Shown piece after piece: positions 7,667 to 19,019 of a DNA stretch of 64,000 bases. The stretch comes from CAZJKE01 sp964555625 (GTDB lineage Bacteria; Planctomycetota; Phycisphaerae; Phycisphaerales; SM1A02). A model generated the notes under the pieces. It saw nothing but the letters and a program-made list of their open reading frames with translations, searched no databases and was not told the origin of the DNA. The DNA lies in the NCBI GenBank assembly GCA_964555625.1, contig CAZKTE010000002.1:32148-96147 (forward strand). Direction: 5' to 3'. Each line of letters opens with the position of its first letter. Positions within the stretch are counted from its first letter, which is position 1. The position numbers were made by a program, and so were the translations under genes.

Positions 7667-9688
7667 TCAATCCACGCCGGCGACCGACTCGTCGAGCACC
7701 CAGTGCCGCAGCCACGCGCGGTCCCACTCCATGCGCGCGCGGCGGTTGGACATCCGCATGAGTCCATGGCCTTCGCCGATGTAGACCAGGAGCTGGGCAG
7801 GGGTGCCCACGTAGTCATGCAATGCCCGGAAGAGCGCCCGGGCGTGCTCGGCGGGCACGCGCTCGTCGCGTTCCCCGACGTGAATGATTGTGGGCGTGGT
7901 GATGCGGTGGGCGTCGTAGAGCGGGCTCATGCGCCGCATCTCCTCGGCGACCTCCCAGGGGAGCCCTCCGGCGTAGTTGACGACATGCCCGGGGGTGTCC
8001 TCGATGGACCATTGCATGGTCTGGTCGAACACGCCTGCGCCGCTGCTTGCCGCCTTGAAGCGATCGGTCGCAGCAATCACGCAGTTCGTGAGATACCCAC
8101 CATTGCTCCAGCCCCCGACTGCAAGGCGTTCGGGATCCGCGATGCCCGCCGCCACCATCGCATCCACGCCAGCGAGAATGTCGCCCAGTTCCACGTCGTT
8201 CTCTCGGCCAACCAGCTCGATGAGAAACTCGTCGCCGTACCCGGTCGATCCACGATAGTTGGGGCAGAAGACGGCCCATCCATCGCTGGCGAGCAACCCG
8301 CGACCTCCGGCTGAGAAACTGACCATGGCGCTGACGGCAGATGTCGGACCGCCGTGGAGAAACACGTACATCGGCAGCGGTCCTTCGGTCTCCGCGTCGT
8401 ACCCGGCGGGAAGTTCCAGCACTCCCTCGATCCGTGTCCCGTCGTCTGCCTCCCACTGCACGGTCGAGATGGTCGGCAGCGCCCAGCTGGCCGCCTGCGG
8501 GTTCGGATCATGGATCGTGCGGGCACCGACGGCGTCAACGGACGCCAGGACCGACATCGCCTCCCCCGTGCCGCCTACCGAGACCAGTCGCCCGCGTGGC
8601 CCCACATCCCAGGCCCAGGTACACCAGCCCGGCGGCGTCAGGGTCGCGTGCGCGCCCTGGCGGCCGTCGCCGATGCCGCTGACGCGAATGACTGGACGGA
8701 GCACGCCCCGCTGGGCAGTGAAGGCAAGGTCATGCGACCCCGGCAGCCATCGCGCCTCAGAGTCGACCGAGACGTCCCCGGGCCGCGCAACGCGTTGCAG
8801 GGTGATCTCCTTGCCGAGGCTCGCGACGATGATCTCCCGTGGAAACCCGTCGAAGTCCACTGTGAATGCCAGCCGACGTCCGTCGCTGGAGAAGTTCGGT
8901 GCCTCGACCCACCCGTAGGGAGACGGTGCCTCGTCGCGCCAGAGCGTCGATGGAAGTCGTTGAAACTCGCCGCTCTCAACGTCCAGCAGGTCCAGCTCCG
9001 ACCAGCCCTCGTTCGTGATCAATCGGCCATCGGGCGTGGTTACCAGAGCGACCTGGCTGCCATCGGGAGAGACGGCCATGTCCACTATGACCCGCTGCGC
9101 ATCCCAGATGCGCTCGCTGCGCCACGTCTGGAGATCCAGCCGCCAGAGCTCGCTGAAGTCGACGCGACCGTGGCCGTACTCGACGCCGTCATGTTCTCGG
9201 CGCAGCGCCTTCCACGGATCCGCCTCCTGCTCGTTGGTTGAGATCGTGTAGTAGAGCCAGCGATCTCCGGCCACCAATTCCCAGAGGCTGATGCTCGTTG
9301 GGAGATGCGTCACAGCGATGCGGTCGGTGCCGTCTGGCCGCATGCGCCACACCTGTCGGCGGCCGTTCTGTGGAGCAGCGTCCCCGCGGGATCCACGCGT
9401 GCACGTGTAGTAGAGCCACTGCCCATCGGCGGCCCAGGTGGGGCTGCCTTCATTTACCGAGTCGAATGTGAGTCGGCGCGGCGAGGAGCCGTCGCGATTA
9501 ACTACCCAGAGGTCGGTATTGCGTCGATCGAGTTCCTCGTCCCATCGGCCCTCGGCAAAGGCGACTCGGCTGCCGTCTCCCGAGAGATCGCAGCCATGCA
9601 TCCATGCCAGCGAGAAGTAGTCGTCAGCCGTGATGGGTGGCGCCTGGACGTAGGCAATGGATGTAAGGCAGAGCGTCAGGTACAGCAC
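7667..9688 (-). CDS. S9-family serine peptidase (acylaminoacyl/dipeptidyl peptidase type)
   Basis: 673 residues with a short hydrophobic N-terminus that could be a signal peptide (MLYLTLCLTSIAYVQA). Residues ~30-400 contain WD40-like/TolB-like propeller repeats (LSGDGSRVAFAEG, VSPDGSQVALVTT, FSSDGRRLAFTVD). The C-terminal ~250 residues are an alpha/beta hydrolase with nucleophile Ser528 in GGWSNGG, Asp608 in GERDERVP and His641 in GEGHG, the catalytic order of prolyl-oligopeptidase relatives. It likely trims peptides outside the cytoplasm. The GTG start follows AGGAG by about 11 nt. It begins 18 nt after the MacB-type permease, suggesting one transcript. Confidence 0.9.
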   Translation of the reverse strand: MLYLTLCLTSIAYVQAPPITADDYFSLAWMHGCDLSGDGSRVAFAEGRWDEELDRRNTDLWVVNRDGSSPRRLTFDSVNEGSPTWAADGQWLYYTCTRGSRGDAAPQNGRRQVWRMRPDGTDRIAVTHLPTSISLWELVAGDRWLYYTISTNEQEADPWKALRREHDGVEYGHGRVDFSELWRLDLQTWRSERIWDAQRVIVDMAVSPDGSQVALVTTPDGRLITNEGWSELDLLDVESGEFQRLPSTLWRDEAPSPYGWVEAPNFSSDGRRLAFTVDFDGFPREIIVASLGKEITLQRVARPGDVSVDSEARWLPGSHDLAFTAQRGVLRPVIRVSGIGDGRQGAHATLTPPGWCTWAWDVGPRGRLVSVGGTGEAMSVLASVDAVGARTIHDPNPQAASWALPTISTVQWEADDGTRIEGVLELPAGYDAETEGPLPMYVFLHGGPTSAVSAMVSFSAGGRGLLASDGWAVFCPNYRGSTGYGDEFLIELVGRENDVELGDILAGVDAMVAAGIADPERLAVGGWSNGGYLTNCVIAATDRFKAASSGAGVFDQTMQWSIEDTPGHVVNYAGGLPWEVAEEMRRMSPLYDAHRITTPTIIHVGERDERVPAEHARALFRALHDYVGTPAQLLVYIGEGHGLMRMSNRRARMEWDRAWLRHWVLDESVAGVD

Positions 9689-9706
9689 GAGTAGAGATCT
9701 CCTGGA

Positions 9707-11035
9707 TCAGTCGTGTCGCAAGGCGACGATCGGGTCCTGGCGACTTGCCACGACCGCGGGGTAAATGCCGAATATGAGTCCCGTAACCGACGCGACGACA
9801 AACGAGAGGACGATGGACCACAGCGTCACCTGGGTCTCGATCCCCGTGCCGATGTCGACGAGCCCATCGAGCCCGGGCATCACCAAGAGCAGCGGCAACA
9901 GTCGCTCAAGGCCCACCGACACGCCGATTCCCAGCAGGACGCCCGCCACGCCGCCAACAGCACTGAGCGTGCCGGTCTCGACGAGGAACTGCGCAACGAT
10001 GTGGCGTCGCGTGGCGCCAACCGCGCGGCGTATGCCGATCTCTCGCGTGCGCTCCACGACCGTAGCGAGCATGATGTTCATGATGCCGATGCCACCCACC
10101 AGCAGGCTGATTGCGGCAATCGCCGTCAGCAGGATGTTCATCGCCGCGGCTGTCCGCTTGACGTTCTCAAGCAGCTCCCAGGGGACAATGACCGTGACAT
10201 CGCGCAGTCCCGGATGGCCTGCCTCGATGACCCGTCGCACGTGCTCGGCCATCGGGATGACCGACTCTGTCGACGGCGCCGTGATGTAGATCTCGGAGAT
10301 CTGCACCTCCTCGCCGCTGAACGAGCCGGCCTGGCGTCGCACGACGACATCGCCGAACTCGATGCGCGCCGTGGTCAAGGGGATGTGTACGTCCTTGTTG
10401 AGATCCCGGCCCACCAGGGCCGAGCCGGCGCCACCTGCAAGCCCGATTGGTTCGAGTACGCCCACGATCCGCAGGACGCGGTCATCGATGCGGAGCTCCT
10501 GTCCGACGGGATTGCTCAGAGGGAAGAACTGCTGGGAGATGGACGCCCCGATCACAGCCACCGGAGCGCGTCGGTCGAGATCCTCCTGGACGAGGTATCG
10601 CCCGCCTGGCTGAACGCGGAGACTCGCGACATCGGCCAGGCGCGGCGTCGTGCCGAATGCCTGGCTGATCGTCCGCTTCTCGCGACGAGACACCTCCCCC
10701 CCAACCGCCTTGAGGGGCACGACCGCGTCCGCGGCGACGAACTCGTTGATGCGGCGAAAGTCGCTGCGCTCAAGCCCGAACACTGCGACGAACGACCGTC
10801 GCTGGGAGCCGATCTGGCCCGATTCGGGCGGTCGCTGGGAGCGAACGATGATGTTGGTCGCCCCGAGCGACTCGATCTCGCGCAGGGCCGCCTGCTTGTT
10901 TCCCTCGCCGATCGACACCATGACGATGACGGCTGCCACGCCCAACACGATGCCGAGGCTCGTGAGAATGCTTCGCAGCGCGTGCAGGCGGAGGCTCCTG
11001 AGTCCCAGCCGGATTGTCTCTGGTGTGATCATCAT
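9707..11035 (-). CDS. MacB/FtsX-type ABC transporter permease
   Basis: 442 residues. There is a first membrane helix at ~20-42 (ILTSLGIVLGVAAVIVMVSI), a ~230-residue extracytoplasmic MacB-like periplasmic core domain, then three C-terminal helices around residues 310-430 with RTREIGIRRAVGATRRHI between them, the FtsX/MacB signature loop. Such permeases form type VII ABC machines that do mechanical work across the envelope rather than classical transport. No ATPase or membrane-fusion gene is adjacent in this window, so the NBD partner must be encoded elsewhere. It sits between the sensor kinase and the S9 peptidase on the same strand. Confidence 0.9.
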   Translation of the reverse strand: MMITPETIRLGLRSLRLHALRSILTSLGIVLGVAAVIVMVSIGEGNKQAALREIESLGATNIIVRSQRPPESGQIGSQRRSFVAVFGLERSDFRRINEFVAADAVVPLKAVGGEVSRREKRTISQAFGTTPRLADVASLRVQPGGRYLVQEDLDRRAPVAVIGASISQQFFPLSNPVGQELRIDDRVLRIVGVLEPIGLAGGAGSALVGRDLNKDVHIPLTTARIEFGDVVVRRQAGSFSGEEVQISEIYITAPSTESVIPMAEHVRRVIEAGHPGLRDVTVIVPWELLENVKRTAAAMNILLTAIAAISLLVGGIGIMNIMLATVVERTREIGIRRAVGATRRHIVAQFLVETGTLSAVGGVAGVLLGIGVSVGLERLLPLLLVMPGLDGLVDIGTGIETQVTLWSIVLSFVVASVTGLIFGIYPAVVASRQDPIVALRHD

Positions 11036-11071
11036 GGCGCGGGAGCCCAGCCTAGCAGGAGTACCCGTCGC

Positions 11072-12649
11072 CTATGGCCCGGACATCAGTGGCTCGGGCG
11101 CTTCGGGTTCGAAAATGGACGGAACCTCGATGAAGAAGGTCGCCCCGGCACCCGGCGTGGTCTCCACCGATAGCGTCGCGTGCAGTAACTCCGCCAGCTC
11201 GCGGCAAATGGCTAGTCCCAGGCCGGTACCGGGGTGCTCGCGCGTGTGGGTCGCGTCCAGTTGACGGAACTTCTCGAAGATCGTGTCGGCCATGTCCTCG
11301 GGCACGCCCGGGCCGGTGTCGGCGACGCCGATGCGCACCGCCACGGAGTTGTCACCGCGCGTGACGCGCCGCGCCGAGAGCGTCACGCGTCCATCACGTG
11401 GCGTGAACTTGATGGCGTTGCTCAGGTAGTTGTAGAGCACCTGCTGGAGCTTTCCCGGATCGGTCTCCACGCGGCCAACGGCCTCGTCTACGTCGATGGC
11501 CAGCGTGACTCCCCTCGACGAGGCCTGTGGCCCCATGATGCCTACGAGCCCCTCGAGCAGGTCGCCGATCGAGGTCGGCTCTGGATTGACCTCCATTCGA
11601 CCAGCCTCGATCTTGGCCATGTCCAACAACTCGTTGATCATCTCCAGCAGCGATCGTCCGCTGTCGAGAATGTTCCCCAGGTAGCGGCGGCGCTTGCGGG
11701 AGTCCTCGTCCTCCCCGGTGGCCATCCCCTCGAGCAGCTCGGCGAACCCGATGATCGCGTTGAGCGGTGTGCGGAGCTCGTGGCTGACGTTTGCGAGGAA
11801 CTCGCTCTTGAGCCGTCCTGACTCGTAGAGCCCCACGTTCGCGTGCGCCAACTCTTCGACCTTCAGGTCCAGGGACTCGTTCATCGTGCGCAGACGCTGG
11901 CGATCCACTTCCATGCTCTCGAGCATCTCATTGAACGCGTCGGAGAGCTCCTCGAACTCGTCGCCGGTGGCAAGGCTCGCCCGCGCCGTCAGGTCACCGC
12001 CCTGGACGCGTTCCGTCACGCGGCGCAGGCCGCGGACCGGCGAGAGAATCAGCTTCGTGAGGATCAGGTAGAAGACCAGGACCGCGAGCATGCTCGCGAG
12101 CACGCCCGCGGCGAAGATGTAGATGCGGTTGACCATCAACTGCCCCTGGGCGAATCCACTGAGACGGCCGACGCTCAGGATGGCCACCACCGGATCCGCG
12201 AACCCGGGCTCGAGCGCGCCGCTGCCGAAGTCGGTCAGCTGCTCGCGCTGGATGGACGCCAGGCTGGAGCGGTGAATGGCTCGCGCGTAGCGAAACTCGT
12301 GGGACCCCTTGCGCGAGGCGGTTGCGTGAAACTCGTGCTGGTCTGGATTGGTCCGGAAGTACTGCTCGGCGCGCGCGACGAACGGATCGGACTCCGCGTC
12401 GATGCGCTCGACCCGAGTAAATCGTAGGTCCAGCGACTCCCGCTCCTCGCTTGCGTGGCCGATCGATCCAAACTCGATCCGTGCCTCGAGCCACGCGTCG
12501 GCGAGTTGACGAGCGACCTCAAGCTGGTACTCCTGCACGAGGGTGCTCGTGCGGATCCACGGCACGCTCAGCGCAAAGGCGATGATCAGCACGATCACCG
12601 CGCCGAAGATCACGAGACACTTGTTGGCAAGGCTCAGGCCGCTACCCAT
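11072..12649 (-). CDS. Membrane sensor histidine kinase (HAMP-HisKA-HATPase)
   Basis: 525 residues. TM1 is at ~11-32, a ~140-residue periplasmic sensor of unknown fold follows, then TM2 (~174-200), HAMP (~200-250) and a short coiled coil. Next is HisKA with the phospho-accepting His290 in FLANVSHELRTPLN, then HATPase_c with the N box YLSNAIKFT, G1 GVADTGPGVPEDM and G2 GTGLGLAICREL. All catalytic boxes are present. No response regulator is adjacent, so this is an orphan kinase. It follows the zinc-finger gene by 24 nt. TACCAT lies 10 nt before its ATG, so it may also have its own near-leaderless promoter. Confidence 0.92.
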   Translation of the reverse strand: MGSGLSLANKCLVIFGAVIVLIIAFALSVPWIRTSTLVQEYQLEVARQLADAWLEARIEFGSIGHASEERESLDLRFTRVERIDAESDPFVARAEQYFRTNPDQHEFHATASRKGSHEFRYARAIHRSSLASIQREQLTDFGSGALEPGFADPVVAILSVGRLSGFAQGQLMVNRIYIFAAGVLASMLAVLVFYLILTKLILSPVRGLRRVTERVQGGDLTARASLATGDEFEELSDAFNEMLESMEVDRQRLRTMNESLDLKVEELAHANVGLYESGRLKSEFLANVSHELRTPLNAIIGFAELLEGMATGEDEDSRKRRRYLGNILDSGRSLLEMINELLDMAKIEAGRMEVNPEPTSIGDLLEGLVGIMGPQASSRGVTLAIDVDEAVGRVETDPGKLQQVLYNYLSNAIKFTPRDGRVTLSARRVTRGDNSVAVRIGVADTGPGVPEDMADTIFEKFRQLDATHTREHPGTGLGLAICRELAELLHATLSVETTPGAGATFFIEVPSIFEPEAPEPLMSGP

Positions 12650-12673
12650 TGAGAACTCGATGGTAGCCGCTCA

Positions 12674-13015
12674 TTAGCGAGGCTCCGGCTTTGTCCACTC
12701 CCAGTCCTTGGACTTGTGCAACGCCCCGGCCGCCTGCTTGACGCAGCGGCGGCATAGAACGGCGTCACCGTCGCCGTTCCATGACGGCTCGTCGCGATGT
12801 TCAAGGCAGAGTGTGCACTTGGCTCCGGGATCGACCGGGGAGTCACTCTCGAGCACGAGGGATGCATACGCCGCCGTCAGGCACGCGCCGCAGATCACGC
12901 TGCCGTGGTGTCCCTCGACGCAGGGCTGCTCGTTCGCCCATGCCGCTTCGCCACAGAAGTCGCAGAGGATGTCCTGCGGCTGCACATCGTCGGGATTCGT
13001 GCCCGGGCGGTGCAT
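12674..13015 (-). CDS. Small protein with CxxC zinc-binding motifs (ClpX-zinc-finger-like)
   Basis: 113 residues with four C-x-x-C pairs: CDFC near residue 18, CGAC near 43, CTLC near 68 and CRRC near 90. The first (ILCDFCGEAAW) resembles the C4 zinc finger of ClpX and related small proteins. No catalytic domain is visible, so an adaptor or nucleic-acid/protein-binding role is possible. Its ATG overlaps the trmB stop as TGATG, so it is translationally coupled to trmB. Confidence 0.7.
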   Translation of the reverse strand: MHRPGTNPDDVQPQDILCDFCGEAAWANEQPCVEGHHGSVICGACLTAAYASLVLESDSPVDPGAKCTLCLEHRDEPSWNGDGDAVLCRRCVKQAAGALHKSKDWEWTKPEPR

Positions 13016-13662
13016 CAGGCATCGATCCTCGTGAGCGTCATTGCGTGGAAGGCCCGGCCCTCCTGGCTGTACTTGCGCTCGAAGTTAGTGCCAACGAGCT
13101 CATCGTCCCCGCCGGCGAAGGGGCTGCGAGCAAAGATTGACTCGTGCCCTGCAGCGTGTTCCTGGCACCAAGCCCAAAGCTCATCGTGGTCCGTAACGAT
13201 ACGCACCTCGCCTCCCTCCTGGAGGACACGGTGAAACTCCATGAGAGTGCGACTCTGGATGACGCGGCGCTTGTGGTGGCGCTTCTTGGGCCACGGGTCG
13301 CTGAAGTAGAGGTGAATGACGCTCACAACAGCGTCGGCGCACCAGTAGCGCATGAAGTCAACCGCGTCGGCGTACAGCATGTGCACGTTGTCCAGGGCAT
13401 GGCGACGTAGGCGATCGGCTCCATAGCGATAGAACTCCGCTGCGCGCTCAATGCCCAGAAAGTTGGTCTCGCTGCACTTGGCGGCCTCCTGCACGAGGAA
13501 GGTCCCCTTCCCACTGCCGATCTCGACCTCAAGAGGCCGTGACTCCTCCTCGAACCACGCCCGCGGGTCCAGGCGGCCCTCGTCGTGGGATGGGAGGTCA
13601 TCAAGATCGATGCCGACATCACCAACATCGAGGGTGCGACCGCGGGAGAGTCCAAAGCTCAT
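13015..13662 (-). CDS. trmB: tRNA (guanine-46-N7)-methyltransferase
   Basis: 215 residues. S-adenosylmethionine-binding motif I is LEVEIGSGKGTFL near residues 42-54, and the family hallmark FSDPWPKKRHHKRR follows near 120-135, with catalytic Asp and tRNA-binding basic residues. The C-terminal G-T-N-F-E-R-K-Y matches the TrmB motif 'T-x-[FY]-E-x-[KR]'. It methylates G46 in the tRNA variable loop. The start ATG (13662) overlaps the upstream gene's stop as TGATG; the frame is open further upstream but non-coding in character. Size and motifs are normal. Confidence 0.95.
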   Translation of the reverse strand: MSFGLSRGRTLDVGDVGIDLDDLPSHDEGRLDPRAWFEEESRPLEVEIGSGKGTFLVQEAAKCSETNFLGIERAAEFYRYGADRLRRHALDNVHMLYADAVDFMRYWCADAVVSVIHLYFSDPWPKKRHHKRRVIQSRTLMEFHRVLQEGGEVRIVTDHDELWAWCQEHAAGHESIFARSPFAGGDDELVGTNFERKYSQEGRAFHAMTLTRIDA

Positions 13663-14009
13663 CAACTTGCCCCGCTGGCCGCCGCGGCTGCTGCATCCGC
13701 GGCCAACTTCGCCGCCGCACCCGAGGAGGTACCCCTGACGGTCGCGATGCAGGGAATTCCCGTCCCCATCCCCTTGAGCTCGTTCTCCCAGACGACCTGG
13801 CCGGTCGTCGGCGCAAGACACCAGGTGTATCCCTGCACGCAGACGATCAGTCGATCACCGTCAAGGAGCAGCGCCGGGTAGCCGCTGCTCTTGGGCGCCT
13901 TCCAGTCCCAGACCAGTTCGCCGCTGTAGCGATCCAGCGCGACCACTCGCTTGTTGAAGCCCAGGAAGACCAGGTCGGGGAGTTGGCGTGATTCGGGGGC
14001 CTCACTCAT
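13662..14009 (-). CDS. One-blade PQQ-like beta-propeller protein
   Basis: 115 residues. Residues ~14-75 contain one to two PQQ-dehydrogenase-like repeats: VALDRYSGELVWDWKAP, then DGDRLIVCVQGYTWCLAP and TTGQVVWENELKG. A full propeller needs 6-8 blades, so this is a fragmentary or oligomerising version. The Ala-rich C-terminus (AAAKLAADAAAAAASGAS) looks like a flexible tail. The start overlaps the hydrolase stop by 8 nt and its stop overlaps the trmB start. No signal peptide is present, so it is probably cytoplasmic. Function unknown. Confidence 0.65.
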   Translation of the reverse strand: MSEAPESRQLPDLVFLGFNKRVVALDRYSGELVWDWKAPKSSGYPALLLDGDRLIVCVQGYTWCLAPTTGQVVWENELKGMGTGIPCIATVRGTSSGAAAKLAADAAAAAASGAS

Positions 14010-15411
14010 TGAACACCTGGTCCTCGAGCCAATCACCGAGTACCGCCAGGACATGCTCGTCGAATGTGACCTCGATCTGCGCGTACTCCTCGACGGCGCC
14101 CGTCGTCGCCGGCTGGAAGAGGTGATTGAGGCCCTCGAATCGCTCGATGGTGATGTCCAGGCCCGCTGCGGTCATTGCCTCGGCGATGGGATCGAGGTTC
14201 TGGTCGTGGTCGACCTGCAAGTCGAGCGTACCGTTCATCGCGAGTACGGGGCACCCAAGCGACACCAGCACCTCGATTGGCTCGTACTTGAGAAAGTACT
14301 GCATCCAGGCACTGGCGACGGCCTGCAGGGCCTGATCGATCATCGCCGCGCGAGCCTCAGCGCCAATGATTGACCCCTGCCCAGTGGCAGAGAGTTGCGC
14401 CTCGACCAGCGCCTCGACTGCCCCACGTTGCTCGCTGGGCGTTGCCGCGGAAGCGGCACGATCCAGCACCTCAGCCTGGGCCACGAGGATGCGCGCTAGG
14501 GCAATGCCGCCGACGCCCGCGCTGCGCTGGAGGAGTTCCTGCTGGCGCATCAGTATGTCGCGGCCGGACACCCCCGGGCCAGCAAGGAGTACGACGAAGA
14601 AAATGGAGTCGTCCGCCGCAGCCACCATGGGACCGATCATCCCGCCTTCGCTGTGGCCGATGAGTCCAATGCGCGTCTCGTCGATGTCCGGCTGCCACCG
14701 CAGCGCCCGCACGATCTCGGCCACGTCGCTTGCGAAGTCCTCAGTGGTGGCCTGCAGGACCGAGTCCGTGTCCTCCACTTCCGACCCGCCGACGCCGCGA
14801 TCATCGAATCGCATGACCGCGATGCCGCGCCGTGTCAGTGCATCCGAAATGACGAGGAATGGCTTGTGGCCGAATATTGTCTCGTCGCGGTCCTGCTGGC
14901 CGCTTCCCGAGATGAGCACGGCGCATGGGTGAGGGCCGTGTCCATTGGGAGTTGTGAGTGTCCCACTGAGGCGATGGCCGTCGGGATGCAGGATCGTCAA
15001 CTCGCGCTGCGCGTAGGGAAACGGCGGCTGCGGGTGCTGTGGCCGATTGGGTCCCTGCACCTCCGCCACGCGGCGAAAGTCGATGGCAAAAGGCATGCCA
15101 CCCTGTTGCATTGATCCCACGAGGCGACCGTCCGCCTCGCGGACCTCGACTACGAGGCCCAGTTGTGGCACCTCTCCGATCAGCGCGCCGTCCTCCACCC
15201 GCGTCTGCAGCGGCATGTCCTCGAGGCCCTGGGCAGGCACCGACATCAGCAGCAGCGGTTCGTCGGACGTACCTGCCACGCTCATGGCCACTTCCAGATC
15301 ACCAAGGCCGGGAACAGAAATGGCGCCTTGGTAGATGCGGGGGCCGCCGTCCGCCGCGGCGTAGGCGACGGCGACGAGGGCGAGCATCGCAGCGATGCAA
15401 CGAGTCCACAT
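14002..15411 (-). CDS. Secreted alpha/beta hydrolase
   Basis: 469 residues. ATG at 15411 is set by AAGGAG about 7 nt upstream and by the signal peptide that then begins the protein (MWTRCIAAMLALVAVAYAAA). Residues ~25-120 form a small beta domain. The hydrolase fold starts near 135, with oxyanion-region LISGSGQQDRDE, RFDDRGVGGS, nucleophile Ser254 in GHSEGG, and a late Asp/His pair in LDLQVDHDQ and GLNHLF. The organisation resembles extracytoplasmic esterases/acyl hydrolases. Substrate unknown. It is followed on the same strand by the PQQ-like gene with an 8-nt overlap. Confidence 0.88.
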   Translation of the reverse strand: MWTRCIAAMLALVAVAYAAADGGPRIYQGAISVPGLGDLEVAMSVAGTSDEPLLLMSVPAQGLEDMPLQTRVEDGALIGEVPQLGLVVEVREADGRLVGSMQQGGMPFAIDFRRVAEVQGPNRPQHPQPPFPYAQRELTILHPDGHRLSGTLTTPNGHGPHPCAVLISGSGQQDRDETIFGHKPFLVISDALTRRGIAVMRFDDRGVGGSEVEDTDSVLQATTEDFASDVAEIVRALRWQPDIDETRIGLIGHSEGGMIGPMVAAADDSIFFVVLLAGPGVSGRDILMRQQELLQRSAGVGGIALARILVAQAEVLDRAASAATPSEQRGAVEALVEAQLSATGQGSIIGAEARAAMIDQALQAVASAWMQYFLKYEPIEVLVSLGCPVLAMNGTLDLQVDHDQNLDPIAEAMTAAGLDITIERFEGLNHLFQPATTGAVEEYAQIEVTFDEHVLAVLGDWLEDQVFNE

Positions 15412-15497
15412 GGTGTTGCTCCTTCTCCTGCGACGTCGCGCCAAGAGGACGCCGCGGCCCGAAATGCTACTCGATTGGATCCTCCATCGAGGGGCGG

Positions 15498-15899
15498 CTA
15501 CGCGTCCGCGTCGCGCGCAGGGACCTCGAGGCGCGTTGCATCGGCCCAGAGGTCCTCGAGATCGTAGTAGGCGCGGCGCTGTGGCTCGAACAAGTGCACC
15601 ACGACGCTGATGAAGTCGACGACGATCCACGTCGCCGCTGTATCGCTGGTCGTGCGAAACACCGGCATGCCAACCTCGGCCCCGGTGTCCTCAAGCTCAG
15701 CAGCCAACGACTTCATCTGCCGATCGCTGGTACCTGTGGCCACGACCAGGAAGTCGCAGACCTGGCTCAGGCCCCGCAGTTCCAGCACGACGACGTCCTC
15801 GCAGTGACGATCAACCAGAAGGCGCGCGGCATCAGCGGCGAAGGAAGCAGCCTCCTCCTGGCGCTCGCGGGCGCGAGCCGTAGGTCCCTGTGGGGCCAT
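15498..15899 (-). CDS. rsfS: Ribosome silencing factor RsfS (Iojap/YbeB)
   Basis: 133 residues, the usual length. Core motifs are DVVVLELRGLSQVCDFLVVA (near residues 34-53), the S-D-R-Q turn, WIVVDFISVVVHLF and R-x-Y-Y-x-L-E-x-L-W. The protein binds uL14 on the 50S subunit and blocks subunit joining during starvation. It starts 7 nt after the pyrophosphatase gene and is probably co-transcribed with it. Confidence 0.93.
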   Translation of the reverse strand: MAPQGPTARARERQEEAASFAADAARLLVDRHCEDVVVLELRGLSQVCDFLVVATGTSDRQMKSLAAELEDTGAEVGMPVFRTTSDTAATWIVVDFISVVVHLFEPQRRAYYDLEDLWADATRLEVPARDADA

Positions 15900-15906
15900 C
15901 GGTCGC

Positions 15907-18459
<2,553 letters not shown>

Positions 18460-18468
18460 GGTCGTCAT

Positions 18469-18473
18469 CTCCT
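18469..18473 (-). promoter_or_regulatory. Shine-Dalgarno site that decides the hppA start
   Basis: AGGAG on the minus strand abuts the in-frame ATG at 18468 with zero spacing, which is unusable for initiation, and has 9-nt spacing to the GTG at 18459. Confidence 0.55.
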
Positions 18474-18628
18474 GTTTGAGTCGTCGCCCGTCACGGGCGC
18501 TTTGCTCGCACTACGTGTTGGCGGTGCAATCACCGCGTCGTGGGGTCCTGAGACCCGCCTGCCCTATGGCATGCGGAGGTCATGTTCGATTGGTCGCGAC
18601 CACCACTGGCCCCATGGCCGGTCGGTAA

Positions 18629-18865
18629 TCAGCGTCCCCGGCTCTTGCGCTTGGGCTTCTCGGTACGCTCCGGTGGGCCAGCAGCAATTCGAGCAAGTCG
18701 GGAAATGGCCTTGCGCTGGGCACGACGGCGGCGCTCCGAGGGCTTCTCGAAGTACTGCCGCTTCTTGATGTCCTTCGTGAGGCCTTCCTTGTCGCAGAGC
18801 TTCTTGAAGCGGCGGAGCATTTGCCCAACCGACTCGTTCTGCCTTGCCTTGATCCGAATCGCCAT
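18629..18865 (-). CDS. rpsU: 30S ribosomal protein S21
   Basis: 78 residues. MAIRIKARQNESVGQMLRRF and KLCDKEGLTKDIKKRQYFEK match the bS21 consensus, followed by the basic tail E-R-R-R-R-A-Q-R-K. bS21 binds near the anti-Shine-Dalgarno end of 16S rRNA. GAGGAAGG precedes the ATG at 18865 by about 9 nt. The tail is slightly long (KPKRKSRGR). Stands alone, upstream of hppA on the same strand. Confidence 0.95.
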   Translation of the reverse strand: MAIRIKARQNESVGQMLRRFKKLCDKEGLTKDIKKRQYFEKPSERRRRAQRKAISRLARIAAGPPERTEKPKRKSRGR

Positions 18866-19019
18866 CCGTAAAGTGCCTTCCTCGTGGGTTCCAGAGTCCG
18901 GGGAGCCGCACATTAGACCGGATCGGCGGCGGGGATGCAAGAGGGGCATCGGCCTTGCGCAAGTCGCTGAAATCGTGCGTGTTGTGGAGCACGCTGCCCA
19001 CGCTACGCTGGGCCACAGC

